In this document: positions 19,013 through 28,233 of the stretch, piece by piece
How the letters are laid out: each line of letters starts with the position of its first letter
Position numbering within the stretch: position 1 is the first letter of the stretch
Origin: Malikia granosa
GTDB taxonomy: Bacteria > Pseudomonadota > Gammaproteobacteria > Burkholderiales > Burkholderiaceae_C
Length of the DNA: 64,000 bases
Assembly (NCBI RefSeq): GCF_002980595.1
Contig: NZ_PVLQ01000027.1
Span: 239,155 to 303,154 of the forward strand
Direction of reading: 5' to 3'
Made by a program: the position numbers and the translations under genes
The notes under the pieces: generated by a model
Seen by the model: the letters and a program-made list of their open reading frames with translations, nothing else
Database searches by the model: none
Told to the model about the DNA's origin: nothing

Positions 19013-20110
19013 TTACTTGGTCAGGTATTTCTGGCCGATGCTGTGCACGGCGGCAGCCAGCTGCTTGCCGTCGAGGCCGCGTGCCGTGGCCTGCTTGATC
19101 CAGTCGGCCTCGACCGAAGCGGTGGTCTTCTTCATCGCGTTGTACTCGGCGTCCTTGATCACCAGGGTCTTGTTGCCCTGGGCGGCGAGCTTCTTGCGCG
19201 TGTCGGCGATGCCTTCGTCCCAGGCCTTGCCGGTCAGCTCGACCAGGGCCGGGCCGCTGTGCTTGTCGATCACCGCCTTGAGCTCAGGTGCCAGGCTGTC
19301 GTACTTGGCCTTGTTCATCATGATCGCCATCGGCGTCTGGATGAAGCCGGGCTGGCTCGGCATGCCTTCCATGTGGTACTTGGTGACCTCGTCGACCTTG
19401 ATCGCCGGCAGCACTTCCCACGGGATCATGGCGCCGTCGATCACGCCCTTGGAGATGCCTTCGGTGACCTGGGCCAGCGGCATGTTGACCGGGGTGCTGC
19501 CGATCGCCGACAGGAACAGCGCCGCGAAGCGCGACGGGCTGCGCAGCTTCAGGCCCTTGAGGTCCTCGGCTGACATGATTGGCTTGCTGGCGGTGCTGAT
19601 GACGCTGTTGCCACCGCTGTGGATGGCCAGCAGCTTGAAGTCCTTGTAGTCGGCCATCGCATGCTGCTGGACATAGTCCCACATCGCCTTGGAGGCCATC
19701 AGGCCGTCGCCCGGCATGGTGAAGGGCAGCTCGAGCGCCTCGGTGCGCGGGAAGCGACCGGTCGAATAGCTCGGCGAGGTCCAGACCACGTCGGCGACGC
19801 CGTTCTTGACCTGGTCGGCCAGCTGGGCCGGCGTGCCGCCGAGCGCCAGTGAGGGATAGAGCTGGCACTTCATCTTGCCGCCCGAGTCCTTCTCGATCGC
19901 GGCGCACCAGGGCAGGGCCACCTTCTGGTTGAAGCCCGAGTTCGCCGGCAGGAAATGCGAGTACTTGATCGTGACGGTCTGGGCCTGGGCGGCTGCGGCG
20001 CCGAACAGGGCCGGCAGCGCCACGGTCAGGGCGGCCAGCATCTGGCTCGAGGCCTGACGCCAGACCGGGGTCGTGGCGGACGTGGACTGCTGGCTGGAGA
20101 GGGAGATCAT
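19013..20110 (-). CDS. dctP: TRAP transporter periplasmic receptor DctP (copy 2, orphan)
   Basis: 365-residue receptor with an unusually long N-terminal leader (about 26 mainly polar residues) before the hydrophobic signal core MLAALTVALPALFGAAAAQAQ. The mature part begins TVTIKYSHFLPANSGF. It is very similar to DctP-3 at 33170-34216: [30 protein letters not shown] and [10 protein letters not shown] are shared. No dctQ or dctM genes adjoin it, so it probably serves one of the other two permeases here or acts as a high-level scavenger. It is divergent from the hydroxycinnamate operon and may respond to the same signals. Confidence 0.92.
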   Translation of the reverse strand: MISLSSQQSTSATTPVWRQASSQMLAALTVALPALFGAAAAQAQTVTIKYSHFLPANSGFNQKVALPWCAAIEKDSGGKMKCQLYPSLALGGTPAQLADQVKNGVADVVWTSPSYSTGRFPRTEALELPFTMPGDGLMASKAMWDYVQQHAMADYKDFKLLAIHSGGNSVISTASKPIMSAEDLKGLKLRSPSRFAALFLSAIGSTPVNMPLAQVTEGISKGVIDGAMIPWEVLPAIKVDEVTKYHMEGMPSQPGFIQTPMAIMMNKAKYDSLAPELKAVIDKHSGPALVELTGKAWDEGIADTRKKLAAQGNKTLVIKDAEYNAMKKTTASVEADWIKQATARGLDGKQLAAAVHSIGQKYLTK

Positions 20111-20184
20111 GGAGTCACCTTTGGGTCTGTTAAAGATTATTTTTGATATCGTTATTCTGCGCCAGTCGCCAAGCTGGCAAGACT

Positions 20185-20196
20185 GGGGTTTTCCCT
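20185..20196 (-). promoter_or_regulatory. AGGGTAAACCCT-type motif upstream of dctP-2
   Basis: On the minus strand it reads AGGGAAAACCCC, 10 of 12 to the consensus, 75-86 nt before the dctP-2 start. The spacing is similar to that of the motif copies upstream of the other two dctP genes. Confidence 0.45.
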
Positions 20197-20273
20197 TATG
20201 AGGGCGAGTTCTAGCCTGGTTCGGGTATTTATGCCTAGAAAAGCCAGCAGAACTGCAGAAATATTGGATTTAG

Positions 20274-20285
20274 AGGGTTTACCCC
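20274..20285. promoter_or_regulatory. AGGGTAAACCCT-type motif upstream of hydroxycinnamate operon
   Basis: AGGGTTTACCCC on the plus strand (GGGGTAAACCCT on the minus strand), 11 of 12 to the consensus, 86-97 nt before the hydratase start at 20371. It shares the 260-bp divergent gap with dctP-2. Confidence 0.5.
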
Positions 20286-20317
20286 AATCAAAAACCTGTT
20301 CAAGACGTGAGAATATA

Positions 20318-20336
20318 AAGTTATCAAACATAACTT
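20318..20336. promoter_or_regulatory. Perfect palindrome AAGTTAT-N5-ATAACTT, likely MarR operator
   Basis: AAGTTATCAAACATAACTT is a perfect 7-bp inverted repeat with a 5-bp spacer, 35-53 nt before the first gene of the hydroxycinnamate operon. The TATAA and TTATAG sequences around it suggest overlap with the promoter. MarR-family regulators of hydroxycinnamate genes are known to be released by the CoA thioester; the MarR at 30047-30586, at the end of this gene run, is the natural candidate. Confidence 0.6.
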
Positions 20337-20370
20337 ATAGTCAGTTCTTCAACTTACCGCCGAGTCGATC

Positions 20371-21165
20371 ATGAGCCCTTCGTCCACCCCTTCCGTTCAA
20401 GCCCCCGTGCAACTGGAAATGCGCGGCAGCGTCGCCCTGATCCGCCTGTGCCGTCCGAGCAAGCGCAATGCGCTCAACGACGGCCTGATCCTGGCCCTGC
20501 GCGACCTGTTCCAGAACCTGCCCAAGGAGGCGCGCGCCGCCGTCATCCATGGCGAAGGCGAGCATTTCTGCGCCGGCCTTGACCTGTCCGAGCTGCAGGA
20601 GCGCGATGCCGGCGAAGGCGTGCACCATTCCCGCCTGTGGCACAGCGCGCTCGAGTGCATCGAGAAAGGCACGGTTCCGGTGGTCGCGGCGCTGCATGGC
20701 GCCGTGGTCGGCGGTGGCCTGGAGCTGGCCAGCGCCTGCCATATCCGCGTCGCCGACGAGTCGACCTTCTTTGCCCTGCCCGAGGGCACGCGCGGCATCT
20801 TCGTCGGTGGCGGCGGCTCGGTGCGCATCCCCAAGCTGATCGGCGTCGCCCGCATGACCGACATGATGCTGACCGGCCGCGTCCATGACGCCGTCAGCGG
20901 CGAGCGCATCGGCCTGGCGCAGTACCTGGTGCCGACCGGCAGCTCGCTCGACAAGGCGCTCGAGCTGGCGACCCGCATCGCCACCAATGCCCCGCTGACC
21001 AACTACGCGCTGATGCATGCGCTGCCGCGTATCGCCGAGCAGCCGGCCGACCACGGCCTGTTCACCGAGGCGTTGATCTCCTCGATCGCCCAGTCGGCCC
21101 CCGAGGCCAAGGCGCGCGTGCGTGCCTTCCTGGAAGGTAAGGCCGCCAAGGTGCAGAAGGCCTGA
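20371..21165 (+). CDS. Enoyl-CoA hydratase (hydroxycinnamoyl-CoA beta-oxidation candidate)
   Basis: 264-residue crotonase. Both catalytic glutamates are kept: Glu118 in GGGLELASACH and Glu138 in ALPEGTRGIF, with an oxyanion-hole FCAGLDL. It is the first gene of the unit and is followed by feruloyl-CoA synthase. It lacks the sequence hallmarks of feruloyl-CoA hydratase/lyase (Ech, which makes vanillin), and no vanillin dehydrogenase gene is nearby. Hydration of the cinnamoyl double bond for beta-oxidation is the more likely job. The ATG at 20371 follows a weak ribosome site. Confidence 0.88.
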   Translation: MSPSSTPSVQAPVQLEMRGSVALIRLCRPSKRNALNDGLILALRDLFQNLPKEARAAVIHGEGEHFCAGLDLSELQERDAGEGVHHSRLWHSALECIEKGTVPVVAALHGAVVGGGLELASACHIRVADESTFFALPEGTRGIFVGGGGSVRIPKLIGVARMTDMMLTGRVHDAVSGERIGLAQYLVPTGSSLDKALELATRIATNAPLTNYALMHALPRIAEQPADHGLFTEALISSIAQSAPEAKARVRAFLEGKAAKVQKA

Positions 21166-21202
21166 ACGGCCCGCTAGACCCAGAGCAGAGGAGATCAAGA
21201 CC

Positions 21203-23068
21203 ATGAGTTTCGACCAGTCCCCCAAGTACCGCCCGCTCATCTTCGGCGTGACCCGGGTCAAGCTGCGCGACGGCGCGCCCGGCACGCATTACCTGCAGGC
21301 CGACCAGCCGCTGCTGCCCTATCCCGAGCGCATGACCGACCGTCTGCAGCACTGGGCCGAGACCGTGCCGCAGCGCACCTTCATGGCGCGCCGCGTCAAG
21401 CAGGCCGACGGCAGTCTGGGTGACTGGCGCCATCTGAGCTATGCCGAGGTCTGGGCCACGGCGCGTCGCATCGCGCAGTCCATCCTGGACCGCGGCCTGA
21501 GCGTCGAGCGTCCGGTCGTGATCCTGTCCGAGAACAGCCTCGAGCATGGCTTGCTCTCGCTCGGCTGCATGATCGCCGGCGTGCCCTATGTCCAGACCTC
21601 GCCGGCCTACTCGTTGATCAGCACCGACTACGACAAGCTGCGCCATGTGGTCAACACCGTGACGCCCGGCATGCTGTTCGCCAGCGATGCCGCGCGCTAC
21701 GGCAAGGCGCTGCAGGCGGTCGCCACCCCCGACATGGAAGTGGTGCTGGTCGAGGGCGAGCTGGCCGGGCTCAAGAGCACGGGCTTCGACGCCCTGTGCG
21801 CCACGGCCGAGACGCCGGCGGTCGACGCCGCGATCGCCGCCACCGGCCCGGACACCATCGTCAAGTTCATGTTCACCAGCGGCTCGACCAAGCTGCCCAA
21901 GGCGGTGATCAACACCCAGCGCATGTGGTGCGCCAACCAGCAGCAGATGTCGCAGTCGATGCCGGTGCTCACGCAAGGGCCCCTGGTGCTGGTCGACTGG
22001 CTGCCGTGGAACCACACCTTCGGCGGCAACCACAACGTCGGCATGGTGCTCTACAACGGCGGCACGCTCTACATCGACGACGGCAAGCCGACCCCGGCGC
22101 TGGTCCACGAGACGCTGCGCAACCTGCGCGAGATCGCGCCCACCGTCTACTTCAACGTGCCGACCGGCTTCGAGGCGATCGCCGACGCGATGAAGACCGA
22201 TCCGGTGCTGCGCAAGACCCTGCTGTCGCGCGTCAAGATGTTCTTCTATGCCGCGGCCTCGCTGGCGCAGCCGATCTGGGACAGCCTGTACGAGAGCGAG
22301 GAGCAGGAGATCGGCGAGCGCATCGTCATGAGCACTGGCCTTGGCATGACCGAGTCCGGCCCCTTCGGCCTCTATGTCACCTCGCCCGAGGTCAAGGCCG
22401 GCGACCTGGGCGTGCCGACGCCGGGCATGGCGGTCAAGCTGGTCGAGATCGGCGACAAGACCGAGATCCGCTACAAGGGCCCCAACATCACGCCGGGCTA
22501 CTGGCGGGCTCCGGTCGAGACCGCCGAGGCCTTCGACGAGGAGGGCTATTTCAAGTCGGGCGACGCGGTCAAGTGGATCGACGAGACCGACATCCACCTC
22601 GGACTGAAGTTCGACGGCCGCATTGCCGAGGACTTCAAGCTCTCGACCGGCACCTTCGTCAGCGTGGGTCCGCTGCGCAACAAGATCGTCGCCGCCGGCG
22701 CCCCCTATATCCAGGACGTGGTCATCACCGGCCTGAACCTCAAGGAGGTCGGCGCCATGGTGTTCCCGACCCAGGCGGTGCGCGCGCTGTCCGGCCTGCC
22801 GGCCGACGCGTCGATGCACGATGTGGTCGACAGCGCACCGGTATTGCAGAAGTTCCAGCAGATCGTCGACGAGCTGGCCAAGACTGCCACCGGCAGCGCC
22901 AACCGGATCGCGCGCCTGTGCCTGCTGGCCGACCCGCCCACCATCGACCGCGGCGAAATCACCGACAAGGGCTCGGTCAACCAGCGCGCCGTGCTCAGGC
23001 TGCGCGCCGATACCGTGACCAAGCTGCATGCCGACGAGCTGCACTACATCATCAAACCCCAAATCTGA
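21203..23068 (+). CDS. fcs: Feruloyl-CoA synthase (hydroxycinnamate-CoA ligase)
   Basis: 621-residue AMP-forming ligase that activates ferulate, p-coumarate or caffeate to the CoA thioester. The family-specific adenylate loop reads FTSGSTKLPKA (from Phe224), and the region STGLGMTESGPF is the A5 motif. The C-terminal A10 segment is GEITDKGSVNQRA, with the lysine that Pat-type enzymes target in this superfamily. Length and loop sequence match feruloyl-CoA synthases rather than benzoate or phenylacetate ligases. It has a GAGGAGATC ribosome site and is in one unit with the flanking hydratase and thiolase. Confidence 0.93.
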   Translation: MSFDQSPKYRPLIFGVTRVKLRDGAPGTHYLQADQPLLPYPERMTDRLQHWAETVPQRTFMARRVKQADGSLGDWRHLSYAEVWATARRIAQSILDRGLSVERPVVILSENSLEHGLLSLGCMIAGVPYVQTSPAYSLISTDYDKLRHVVNTVTPGMLFASDAARYGKALQAVATPDMEVVLVEGELAGLKSTGFDALCATAETPAVDAAIAATGPDTIVKFMFTSGSTKLPKAVINTQRMWCANQQQMSQSMPVLTQGPLVLVDWLPWNHTFGGNHNVGMVLYNGGTLYIDDGKPTPALVHETLRNLREIAPTVYFNVPTGFEAIADAMKTDPVLRKTLLSRVKMFFYAAASLAQPIWDSLYESEEQEIGERIVMSTGLGMTESGPFGLYVTSPEVKAGDLGVPTPGMAVKLVEIGDKTEIRYKGPNITPGYWRAPVETAEAFDEEGYFKSGDAVKWIDETDIHLGLKFDGRIAEDFKLSTGTFVSVGPLRNKIVAAGAPYIQDVVITGLNLKEVGAMVFPTQAVRALSGLPADASMHDVVDSAPVLQKFQQIVDELAKTATGSANRIARLCLLADPPTIDRGEITDKGSVNQRAVLRLRADTVTKLHADELHYIIKPQI

Positions 23069-23081
23069 AAGAAGCTGGATC

Positions 23082-24332
23082 ATGGCAAACAAGGGATTCT
23101 TCAACGCCTTCAATGACGTCTGGATGCTCGAGGGCGTTCGCACCCCGATGGTGGACTACTGCGGCTCGCTCGGCCACATCTCGCCGACCGATCTCGGCAT
23201 CAAGGTGGCGCGCGAGGTGCTGGCGCGCAACGGCGTGCCCGCGGCCGACATCGGCTCGGTCATCACCGGCAACATGGCGCCGGGCGACTTCGACCAGTTC
23301 TTCCTGCCGCGCCACATCGGCCTGTACGCGGGCGTGCCGCAGCAGGTGCCGGCGCTGATGGCGCAGCGCATCTGCGGCACCGGCTTCGAGCTGTTCCGCC
23401 AGGCCGGCGAGCAGATCGAGGCGGGCGCCTGCGAGGCCGCGCTGGTGGTCGGCACCGAGAGCATGACGCGCAATCCGATCGCGGCCTTCGACCACCGCAC
23501 CGGCTTCAAGCTCGGCGCGCCGGTCGGCTTCAAGGACTACATGTGGGAGGCGCTGAAGGACCCGGCCGCCGGCATCAACATGATCCAGACCGCCGAGAAC
23601 CTGGCCAAGAAGTACGACATCAGCCGCGAGGACGTGGACCAGTTCGCCAGCGAGTCGTTTGCCAAGGCGGTGGCGGCACAAGAGAGCGGCTTCCACGCCG
23701 GCGAGATCGTGCCGGTGGTGAGCGAGAAGTTCGAGCTCGAGGGCTACAAGCCGCGCGGCATCAAGCTGCAGGGCAAGGTCACCGAGGTGGCGACCGACAC
23801 CCACCCGCGCATCTCGCCGGCCGAGGTGCTGGCCAAGCTGCGCCCGGTCTACGAGGGTGGCGTGCAGACCGGCGGCAACAGCTCGGCGCTGGTCGATGCG
23901 GCTGCGGCCTGCATCGTCACCTCGGGTGCCTATGCCAAGGCCAACGGCAAGCAGCCGCTGGCGCGCGTGGTCGCCGCCGCGGTGGTCGGCGTGCCGCCCG
24001 AGATCATGGGCATCGGCCCGGCGCCGGCGATCCGCCTGCTGCTCGAGCGCAGCGGCCTGCAGCTGAGCGACATCGGCCGCTTCGAGATCAACGAGGCGCA
24101 GGGCGCGCAGACGCTGGCGGTCGGCCGCGAGCTGGGCATGGACCTGAGCAAGCTCAACGTCAACGGTGGTGCCATCGCGCTGGGCCACCCGCTGGCCTGC
24201 ACCGGCGTACGCCTGACGATCACGCTGGCGCGCGAGCTCAAGCGCTCGGGCCTGCGCTACGGGATTTCCAGCGCCTGCGTCGGCGGCGGCCAGGGCATCG
24301 CGCTGCTGATCGAGAACCCGGACGCTGCCTGA
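23082..24332 (+). CDS. Acetyl-CoA acyltransferase (beta-ketothiolase)
   Basis: 416-residue thiolase. The nucleophile is Cys98 in QRICGTGFELF. Later motifs are INEAQGAQTLA, the histidine in LGHPLACTG and the second cysteine in SSACVGGGQG. It differs clearly from the PcaF/PaaJ-type thiolase at 1290. Within this operon it would cleave 4-hydroxybenzoyl-acetyl-CoA-type 3-ketoacyl-CoA to the hydroxybenzoyl-CoA and acetyl-CoA. It lies 13 bp after fcs. Confidence 0.9.
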   Translation: MANKGFFNAFNDVWMLEGVRTPMVDYCGSLGHISPTDLGIKVAREVLARNGVPAADIGSVITGNMAPGDFDQFFLPRHIGLYAGVPQQVPALMAQRICGTGFELFRQAGEQIEAGACEAALVVGTESMTRNPIAAFDHRTGFKLGAPVGFKDYMWEALKDPAAGINMIQTAENLAKKYDISREDVDQFASESFAKAVAAQESGFHAGEIVPVVSEKFELEGYKPRGIKLQGKVTEVATDTHPRISPAEVLAKLRPVYEGGVQTGGNSSALVDAAAACIVTSGAYAKANGKQPLARVVAAAVVGVPPEIMGIGPAPAIRLLLERSGLQLSDIGRFEINEAQGAQTLAVGRELGMDLSKLNVNGGAIALGHPLACTGVRLTITLARELKRSGLRYGISSACVGGGQGIALLIENPDAA

Positions 24333-24373
24333 GCCATCCGAAGCCCTCCCATAATCGAATCGGAAATCCAAGC

Positions 24374-25930
24374 ATGAAAGTCATTACCGCCAACGAAGCC
24401 GGCGCCCTGATCCAGGACCACGCCACCATTTTCCTGGGCGGGCTGGCCATGGCCGGCCTGGCCGAGGAAGTGCTCAAGGGCATCGAGAACCAGTTCCTCG
24501 AGACCGGCCATCCGCGCCTGGTCAGCACCTGGGCCTGCGGCGCGATCGGCAACGCCAACGACGCCGGCATGAAGCATTTCGCGCACCAGGGCCTGATCAA
24601 GCGCGTGGTCGCCGGCCATTTCGGCCAGACCGGCAAGGAAATGATGCGCATGGTCGCCGACAACGAGGTCGAGGCCTACAACTTCCCGCAGGGCTCGCTG
24701 TCCCACCTGACGCGCCAGACCGCCAACCGCTCGCCGGGCCTGCTGACCCAGGTTGGCCTGGGCACCTTCGTCGATCCGCGCCAGGAAGGCGGCAAGATGA
24801 ACCCCTGCACCACCGAGGACCTGGTGCGCCTGGTCGAGTTCGAGGGCGAGGAGTGGCTGTTCTACCCGCCGCCGCGCATCGACGTCGGCATCATCCGCGG
24901 CACCGTCGCCGACGAGAACGGCAACATCGCGCTCGACAAGGAAGGCGTGCTGCTCGAGCAGCTCTCGATCGCCCAGGCGGTCAAGCGCTGGGGTGGCATC
25001 GTGATCTGCCAGGTCGAGCGCGTGGTCAAGGCCGGCAGCCTGCATCCGAAATCGGTCAAGGTGCCGGGCTTCCTGGTCGACTATGTGGTGGTGGCCCAGC
25101 CCGAGAACCACATGCAGTCGATCGCGACCCACTACAACCCGGCCTTCAGCGGCGAGGTCAAGGTGCCGCTGGGCTCGATCGAGCCGATGGCGCTCGACGA
25201 GCGCAAGGTGATCGCGCGCCGCGCCGCGCTCGAGCTGCACCCGGGCAAGCAGACCAACCTGGGCATCGGCGTGCCAGCCGGCGTTCCCGCCGTGGCGGCC
25301 GAGGAGGGCGTGGCCCATCTGCTGAGCCTGAGCGTGGAGTCGGGCGTCAACGGCGGCATCCCGGCCCAGCTCGGCGACTTCGGCATGGCCTACAACCCCG
25401 AGTCGATGATCGAGCAGAGCTTCCAGTTCGACTTCTACGACGGCGGCGGACTCGACGCGACCTTCCTGGGCCTGGCGCAGACCGACAGCCACGGCAACGT
25501 CAACGTCAGCAAGTTCAACGGCCGCCCGGTCGGCTGCGGCGGCTTCATCAACATCACGCGCTCGACGCCCAAGGTGGTGTTCTGCGGCACCTTCACCGCC
25601 GGCGGCCTCAAGGTCAAGGTCGGCGACGGCAAGCTGGTGATCGAGCAGGAAGGCAAGATGTCGAAATTCATCGAGCAGGTCGAGCAGGTCACCTTCAACG
25701 GCCACGATGCCGCGCTGCGCCAGCAGAACGTGCTGTTCGTGACCGAGCGCGCGGTGTTCCACCTGACTGCCGACGGCCTCGAGCTGACCGAGATCGCGCC
25801 CGGCGTCGACCTCGAGCGCGACGTGCTCGCGCACATGGCCTTCAAGCCCATCATCCGCGATCTCAAGACCATGGACCCGGGCATCTTCAGCGAGCAATGG
25901 GGCGGCCTGGCGCGCGCGATCCAGCACTGA
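24374..25930 (+). CDS. Acyl-CoA:acetate/3-ketoacid CoA transferase (fused alpha-beta)
   Basis: 518-residue class I CoA transferase with the alpha and beta halves fused, as in the YdiF/PCT group. The catalytic glutamate is Glu322 in SLSVESGVNGG. The FLGGLAMAGLAEE segment near the N-terminus and GLGTFVDPRQEGGKMN match this family. In context it could load CoA onto incoming hydroxycinnamates or recycle CoA from acetyl-CoA or aromatic acyl-CoA, saving ATP beside fcs. The substrate is not determined. Confidence 0.9.
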   Translation: MKVITANEAGALIQDHATIFLGGLAMAGLAEEVLKGIENQFLETGHPRLVSTWACGAIGNANDAGMKHFAHQGLIKRVVAGHFGQTGKEMMRMVADNEVEAYNFPQGSLSHLTRQTANRSPGLLTQVGLGTFVDPRQEGGKMNPCTTEDLVRLVEFEGEEWLFYPPPRIDVGIIRGTVADENGNIALDKEGVLLEQLSIAQAVKRWGGIVICQVERVVKAGSLHPKSVKVPGFLVDYVVVAQPENHMQSIATHYNPAFSGEVKVPLGSIEPMALDERKVIARRAALELHPGKQTNLGIGVPAGVPAVAAEEGVAHLLSLSVESGVNGGIPAQLGDFGMAYNPESMIEQSFQFDFYDGGGLDATFLGLAQTDSHGNVNVSKFNGRPVGCGGFINITRSTPKVVFCGTFTAGGLKVKVGDGKLVIEQEGKMSKFIEQVEQVTFNGHDAALRQQNVLFVTERAVFHLTADGLELTEIAPGVDLERDVLAHMAFKPIIRDLKTMDPGIFSEQWGGLARAIQH

Positions 25931-25979
25931 AGCCAGCGAGCTCCCTCATTTTTCCAACCGATCAAGCAGGATTCCCATC

Positions 25980-26744
25980 ATGAACATCCAAGGACAAGCA
26001 GCACTCGTGACCGGCGGCGGCTCCGGCCTCGGCGAGGCCACCGCGCGCGAACTCGCGCGCCTGGGCGCCAAGGTCGCCGTGCTCGACGTCAACCTCGACA
26101 ACGCGCGCCGCGTCGCCGACGAGATCGGCGGCATCGCGCTGCTGTGCGACGTGACCAATGCCGACAGCGTGCAGGCCGCGATCGAGACCGCCGCCGCCGC
26201 CCACGGCCCGGCCCGCATCCTGATGCAGATCGCCGGCATCGGCACCGCCAAGCGCGTGATCGCCAAGGACGGCAGCCCGGCACCGCTGGAGGACTTTGCC
26301 CGCGTGGTCAACGTCAACCTGATCGGCAGCTACAACGTGGCGCGCCTGTTCGCCGCCGCCTGCGCCAAGGCCGAGCCGATGGAAGACGGCGAGCGCGGCG
26401 TGATCGTGTTCACCGCCTCGGTCGCGGCCTTTGACGGCCAGGTCGGCCAGCAGGCCTACAGCGCGTCCAAGGGCGGCGTGGTCGGCATGACGCTGCCGAT
26501 GGCACGCGACCTGGCACAGTACGGCATCCGCGTCTGCACCATCGCCCCGGGCCTGTTCTCGACCCCGCTGATGAAGACGCTGCCCGACGCCGTGCAGGCC
26601 TCGCTGGCGGCCAGCATCCCCTTCCCGTCGCGCCTGGGTAAGCCGAGCGAGTTCGCCGAGCTGGCCTGCCATATCGCGAGCAACGGCCACCTCAACGGCG
26701 AGACCATCCGGCTCGACGGCGCGCTGCGCCTGGCACCGCGCTGA
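25980..26744 (+). CDS. SDR-family 3-hydroxyacyl-CoA dehydrogenase (type 2-like)
   Basis: 254-residue short-chain dehydrogenase. It has the NAD-binding TGGGSGLG (11-18), an acidic residue after strand 2 (LDVN) favouring NAD+, and the active-site Tyr160-x3-Lys164 in AYSASKGG. The pattern [13 protein letters not shown] is characteristic of 17-beta-HSD10-like 3-hydroxyacyl-CoA dehydrogenases. It supplies the oxidation step missing between the hydratase and thiolase of the module, so a beta-oxidation role is well supported by context. Confidence 0.9.
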   Translation: MNIQGQAALVTGGGSGLGEATARELARLGAKVAVLDVNLDNARRVADEIGGIALLCDVTNADSVQAAIETAAAAHGPARILMQIAGIGTAKRVIAKDGSPAPLEDFARVVNVNLIGSYNVARLFAAACAKAEPMEDGERGVIVFTASVAAFDGQVGQQAYSASKGGVVGMTLPMARDLAQYGIRVCTIAPGLFSTPLMKTLPDAVQASLAASIPFPSRLGKPSEFAELACHIASNGHLNGETIRLDGALRLAPR

Positions 26745-26761
26745 AGGCAGGACGGCAGGAC

Positions 26762-27187
26762 ATGAGCGAGCCCCGCACCACCATCTACGAGGTCGAAGTG
26801 ATGTTCGGCGATTGCGATCCTGCCGGCATCGTGTTCTTCCCGAACTACTCGAAGTGGATGGACGCCTCGTCGCTGAACTACTTCCGCCAGTGCGGCCTGC
26901 CCTCGCTGCAGCAGCTCAGGAAGACGCGCGGCATCGCCGGCATGCCCTTGCTCGAGATCCAGACCCGGTTCCGCCGTCCTGCCACCTACGGCGAGCGCCT
27001 GCAGGTCCACACCAGCGTGATCGAGTGGCGCGACAAGGTCTTCATCCACAAGCATGTGGTCAAGCGCGGCGACGAACTGCTGTGCGAGGGCACCGAGGTG
27101 CGTGCCTTCGTCGTCCACCCGCCCGAAGACCCGACCCTGATCAAGGCGATTGCGATCCCGCAGGATATCAAGGACCTGTGCCGCTGA
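26762..27187 (+). CDS. 4-hydroxybenzoyl-CoA thioesterase-type hotdog thioesterase
   Basis: 141-residue hotdog-fold thioesterase. The segment FGDCDPAGIVFFPNYSKWMD carries the catalytic aspartate (Asp19, equivalent to Asp17 of the well-studied Pseudomonas 4-hydroxybenzoyl-CoA thioesterase). It would release free 4-hydroxybenzoate (or vanillate) and CoA after side-chain shortening. It follows the dehydrogenase by 17 bp. A specific 4-hydroxybenzoyl-CoA substrate is likely, because this subgroup keeps the DPAG motif and the flanking NYxxWMD pattern. Confidence 0.9.
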   Translation: MSEPRTTIYEVEVMFGDCDPAGIVFFPNYSKWMDASSLNYFRQCGLPSLQQLRKTRGIAGMPLLEIQTRFRRPATYGERLQVHTSVIEWRDKVFIHKHVVKRGDELLCEGTEVRAFVVHPPEDPTLIKAIAIPQDIKDLCR

Positions 27188-27236
27188 CCTCGCGCGGCAA
27201 GAGATTTCACCACCACGACAATACCCAGGAGACAAG

Positions 27237-28223
27237 ATGACTACCCGACGCGCTTTCACCCAATCCCTGCTGGGATCTGCCGCCCTGTCGGCCTTCGGCC
27301 TGCCGCTGGCGGCAATGGCCCAGGGCAGCATGGACATGGCCAAGATCCTGGTCGGCTTCCCGCCGGGCGGCACCACCGACACCCTGTCGCGCCGCGTCGC
27401 CGACAAGCTGCGTGGCGGCTACGCCGGCAACGTCATCATCGAGAACAAGCCTGGCGCCGGCGGCCAGATCGCGATCAGCGCGCTCAAGGCCGCGCCGGCC
27501 GACGGCAGCGTGCTGCTGCTGACCCCGTCGTCGATGCTGTCGGTCTATCCCTTCACCTACGCCAAGCTGCCCTACACGCTGGACGACCTGGCTCCGGTCT
27601 CGGTCGGCTGCTTCTTCAGCCACGGCTTCGGCGTCGGCCCGGCCGTGCCCGAGTCGGTCAAGACGGTCAAGGACTTCCTGGCCTGGGCCAAGGCCAATCC
27701 GGACAAGGCCAACTACGGCTCGCCCGCCGCCGGCTCGATCCCGCACCTGACCGCGGCGCTGCTCAACAAGCTCACCAAGTCCAACCTGAGCCATGTGCCC
27801 TACCGTGGCTCGGCGCCCGGCATCCAGGACCTGCTGGGCGGGCAGATCTCGGCCATGTGCTCCCCGGTCGGCGACTACCTGCAGCATGTCAAGAGCGGCA
27901 AGCTGCGCCTGCTGGCCACCTCGGGCCCGCAGCGCTCGCCCTTCACGCCCGACGTGCCGACCTTCAAGGAGCAGGGCATCGACATCGCGGTGCGCGAGTG
28001 GTATGGCTTCTTCCTGCCGGCCAAGGCCACGCTGGAAGCACGCCGCCGCGCCGCCGCCTACCTGCAGCCCGCGCTCAACAGCAAGGACCTGATCGACAGC
28101 ATGGCCCAGGTCGGCATGGAGGTGCAGTCCTCCACCCCCGACCAGCTGGCCGCCTGGATGAAGGCCGACGCCGAGCAATGGCGCGGCTTCGTGAAGGAAA
28201 TCGGCTTCCGCGCCGACTCCTGA
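27237..28223 (+). CDS. Bug-family (TctC) tripartite tricarboxylate receptor
   Basis: 328-residue periplasmic receptor of the Bug family, greatly expanded in Burkholderiales. The N-terminus MTTRRAFTQSLLGSAALSAFG resembles a Tat signal (twin Arg, hydrophobic core) with cleavage near AMA-Q. The ILVGFPPGGTTDTLSR segment is the classic Bug ligand loop. No tctA or tctB genes adjoin it. It probably captures the hydroxycinnamate or related acid handled by the operon. It is followed by a strong terminator. Confidence 0.92.
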   Translation: MTTRRAFTQSLLGSAALSAFGLPLAAMAQGSMDMAKILVGFPPGGTTDTLSRRVADKLRGGYAGNVIIENKPGAGGQIAISALKAAPADGSVLLLTPSSMLSVYPFTYAKLPYTLDDLAPVSVGCFFSHGFGVGPAVPESVKTVKDFLAWAKANPDKANYGSPAAGSIPHLTAALLNKLTKSNLSHVPYRGSAPGIQDLLGGQISAMCSPVGDYLQHVKSGKLRLLATSGPQRSPFTPDVPTFKEQGIDIAVREWYGFFLPAKATLEARRRAAAYLQPALNSKDLIDSMAQVGMEVQSSTPDQLAAWMKADAEQWRGFVKEIGFRADS

Positions 28224-28233
28224 TCCCCGGCCC

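Noticed and set aside
20371..21165. Feruloyl-CoA hydratase/lyase (Ech) for the hydratase beside fcs
   Set aside because: The sequence lacks Ech-type segments, no vanillin dehydrogenase is nearby, and a full beta-oxidation set is present.
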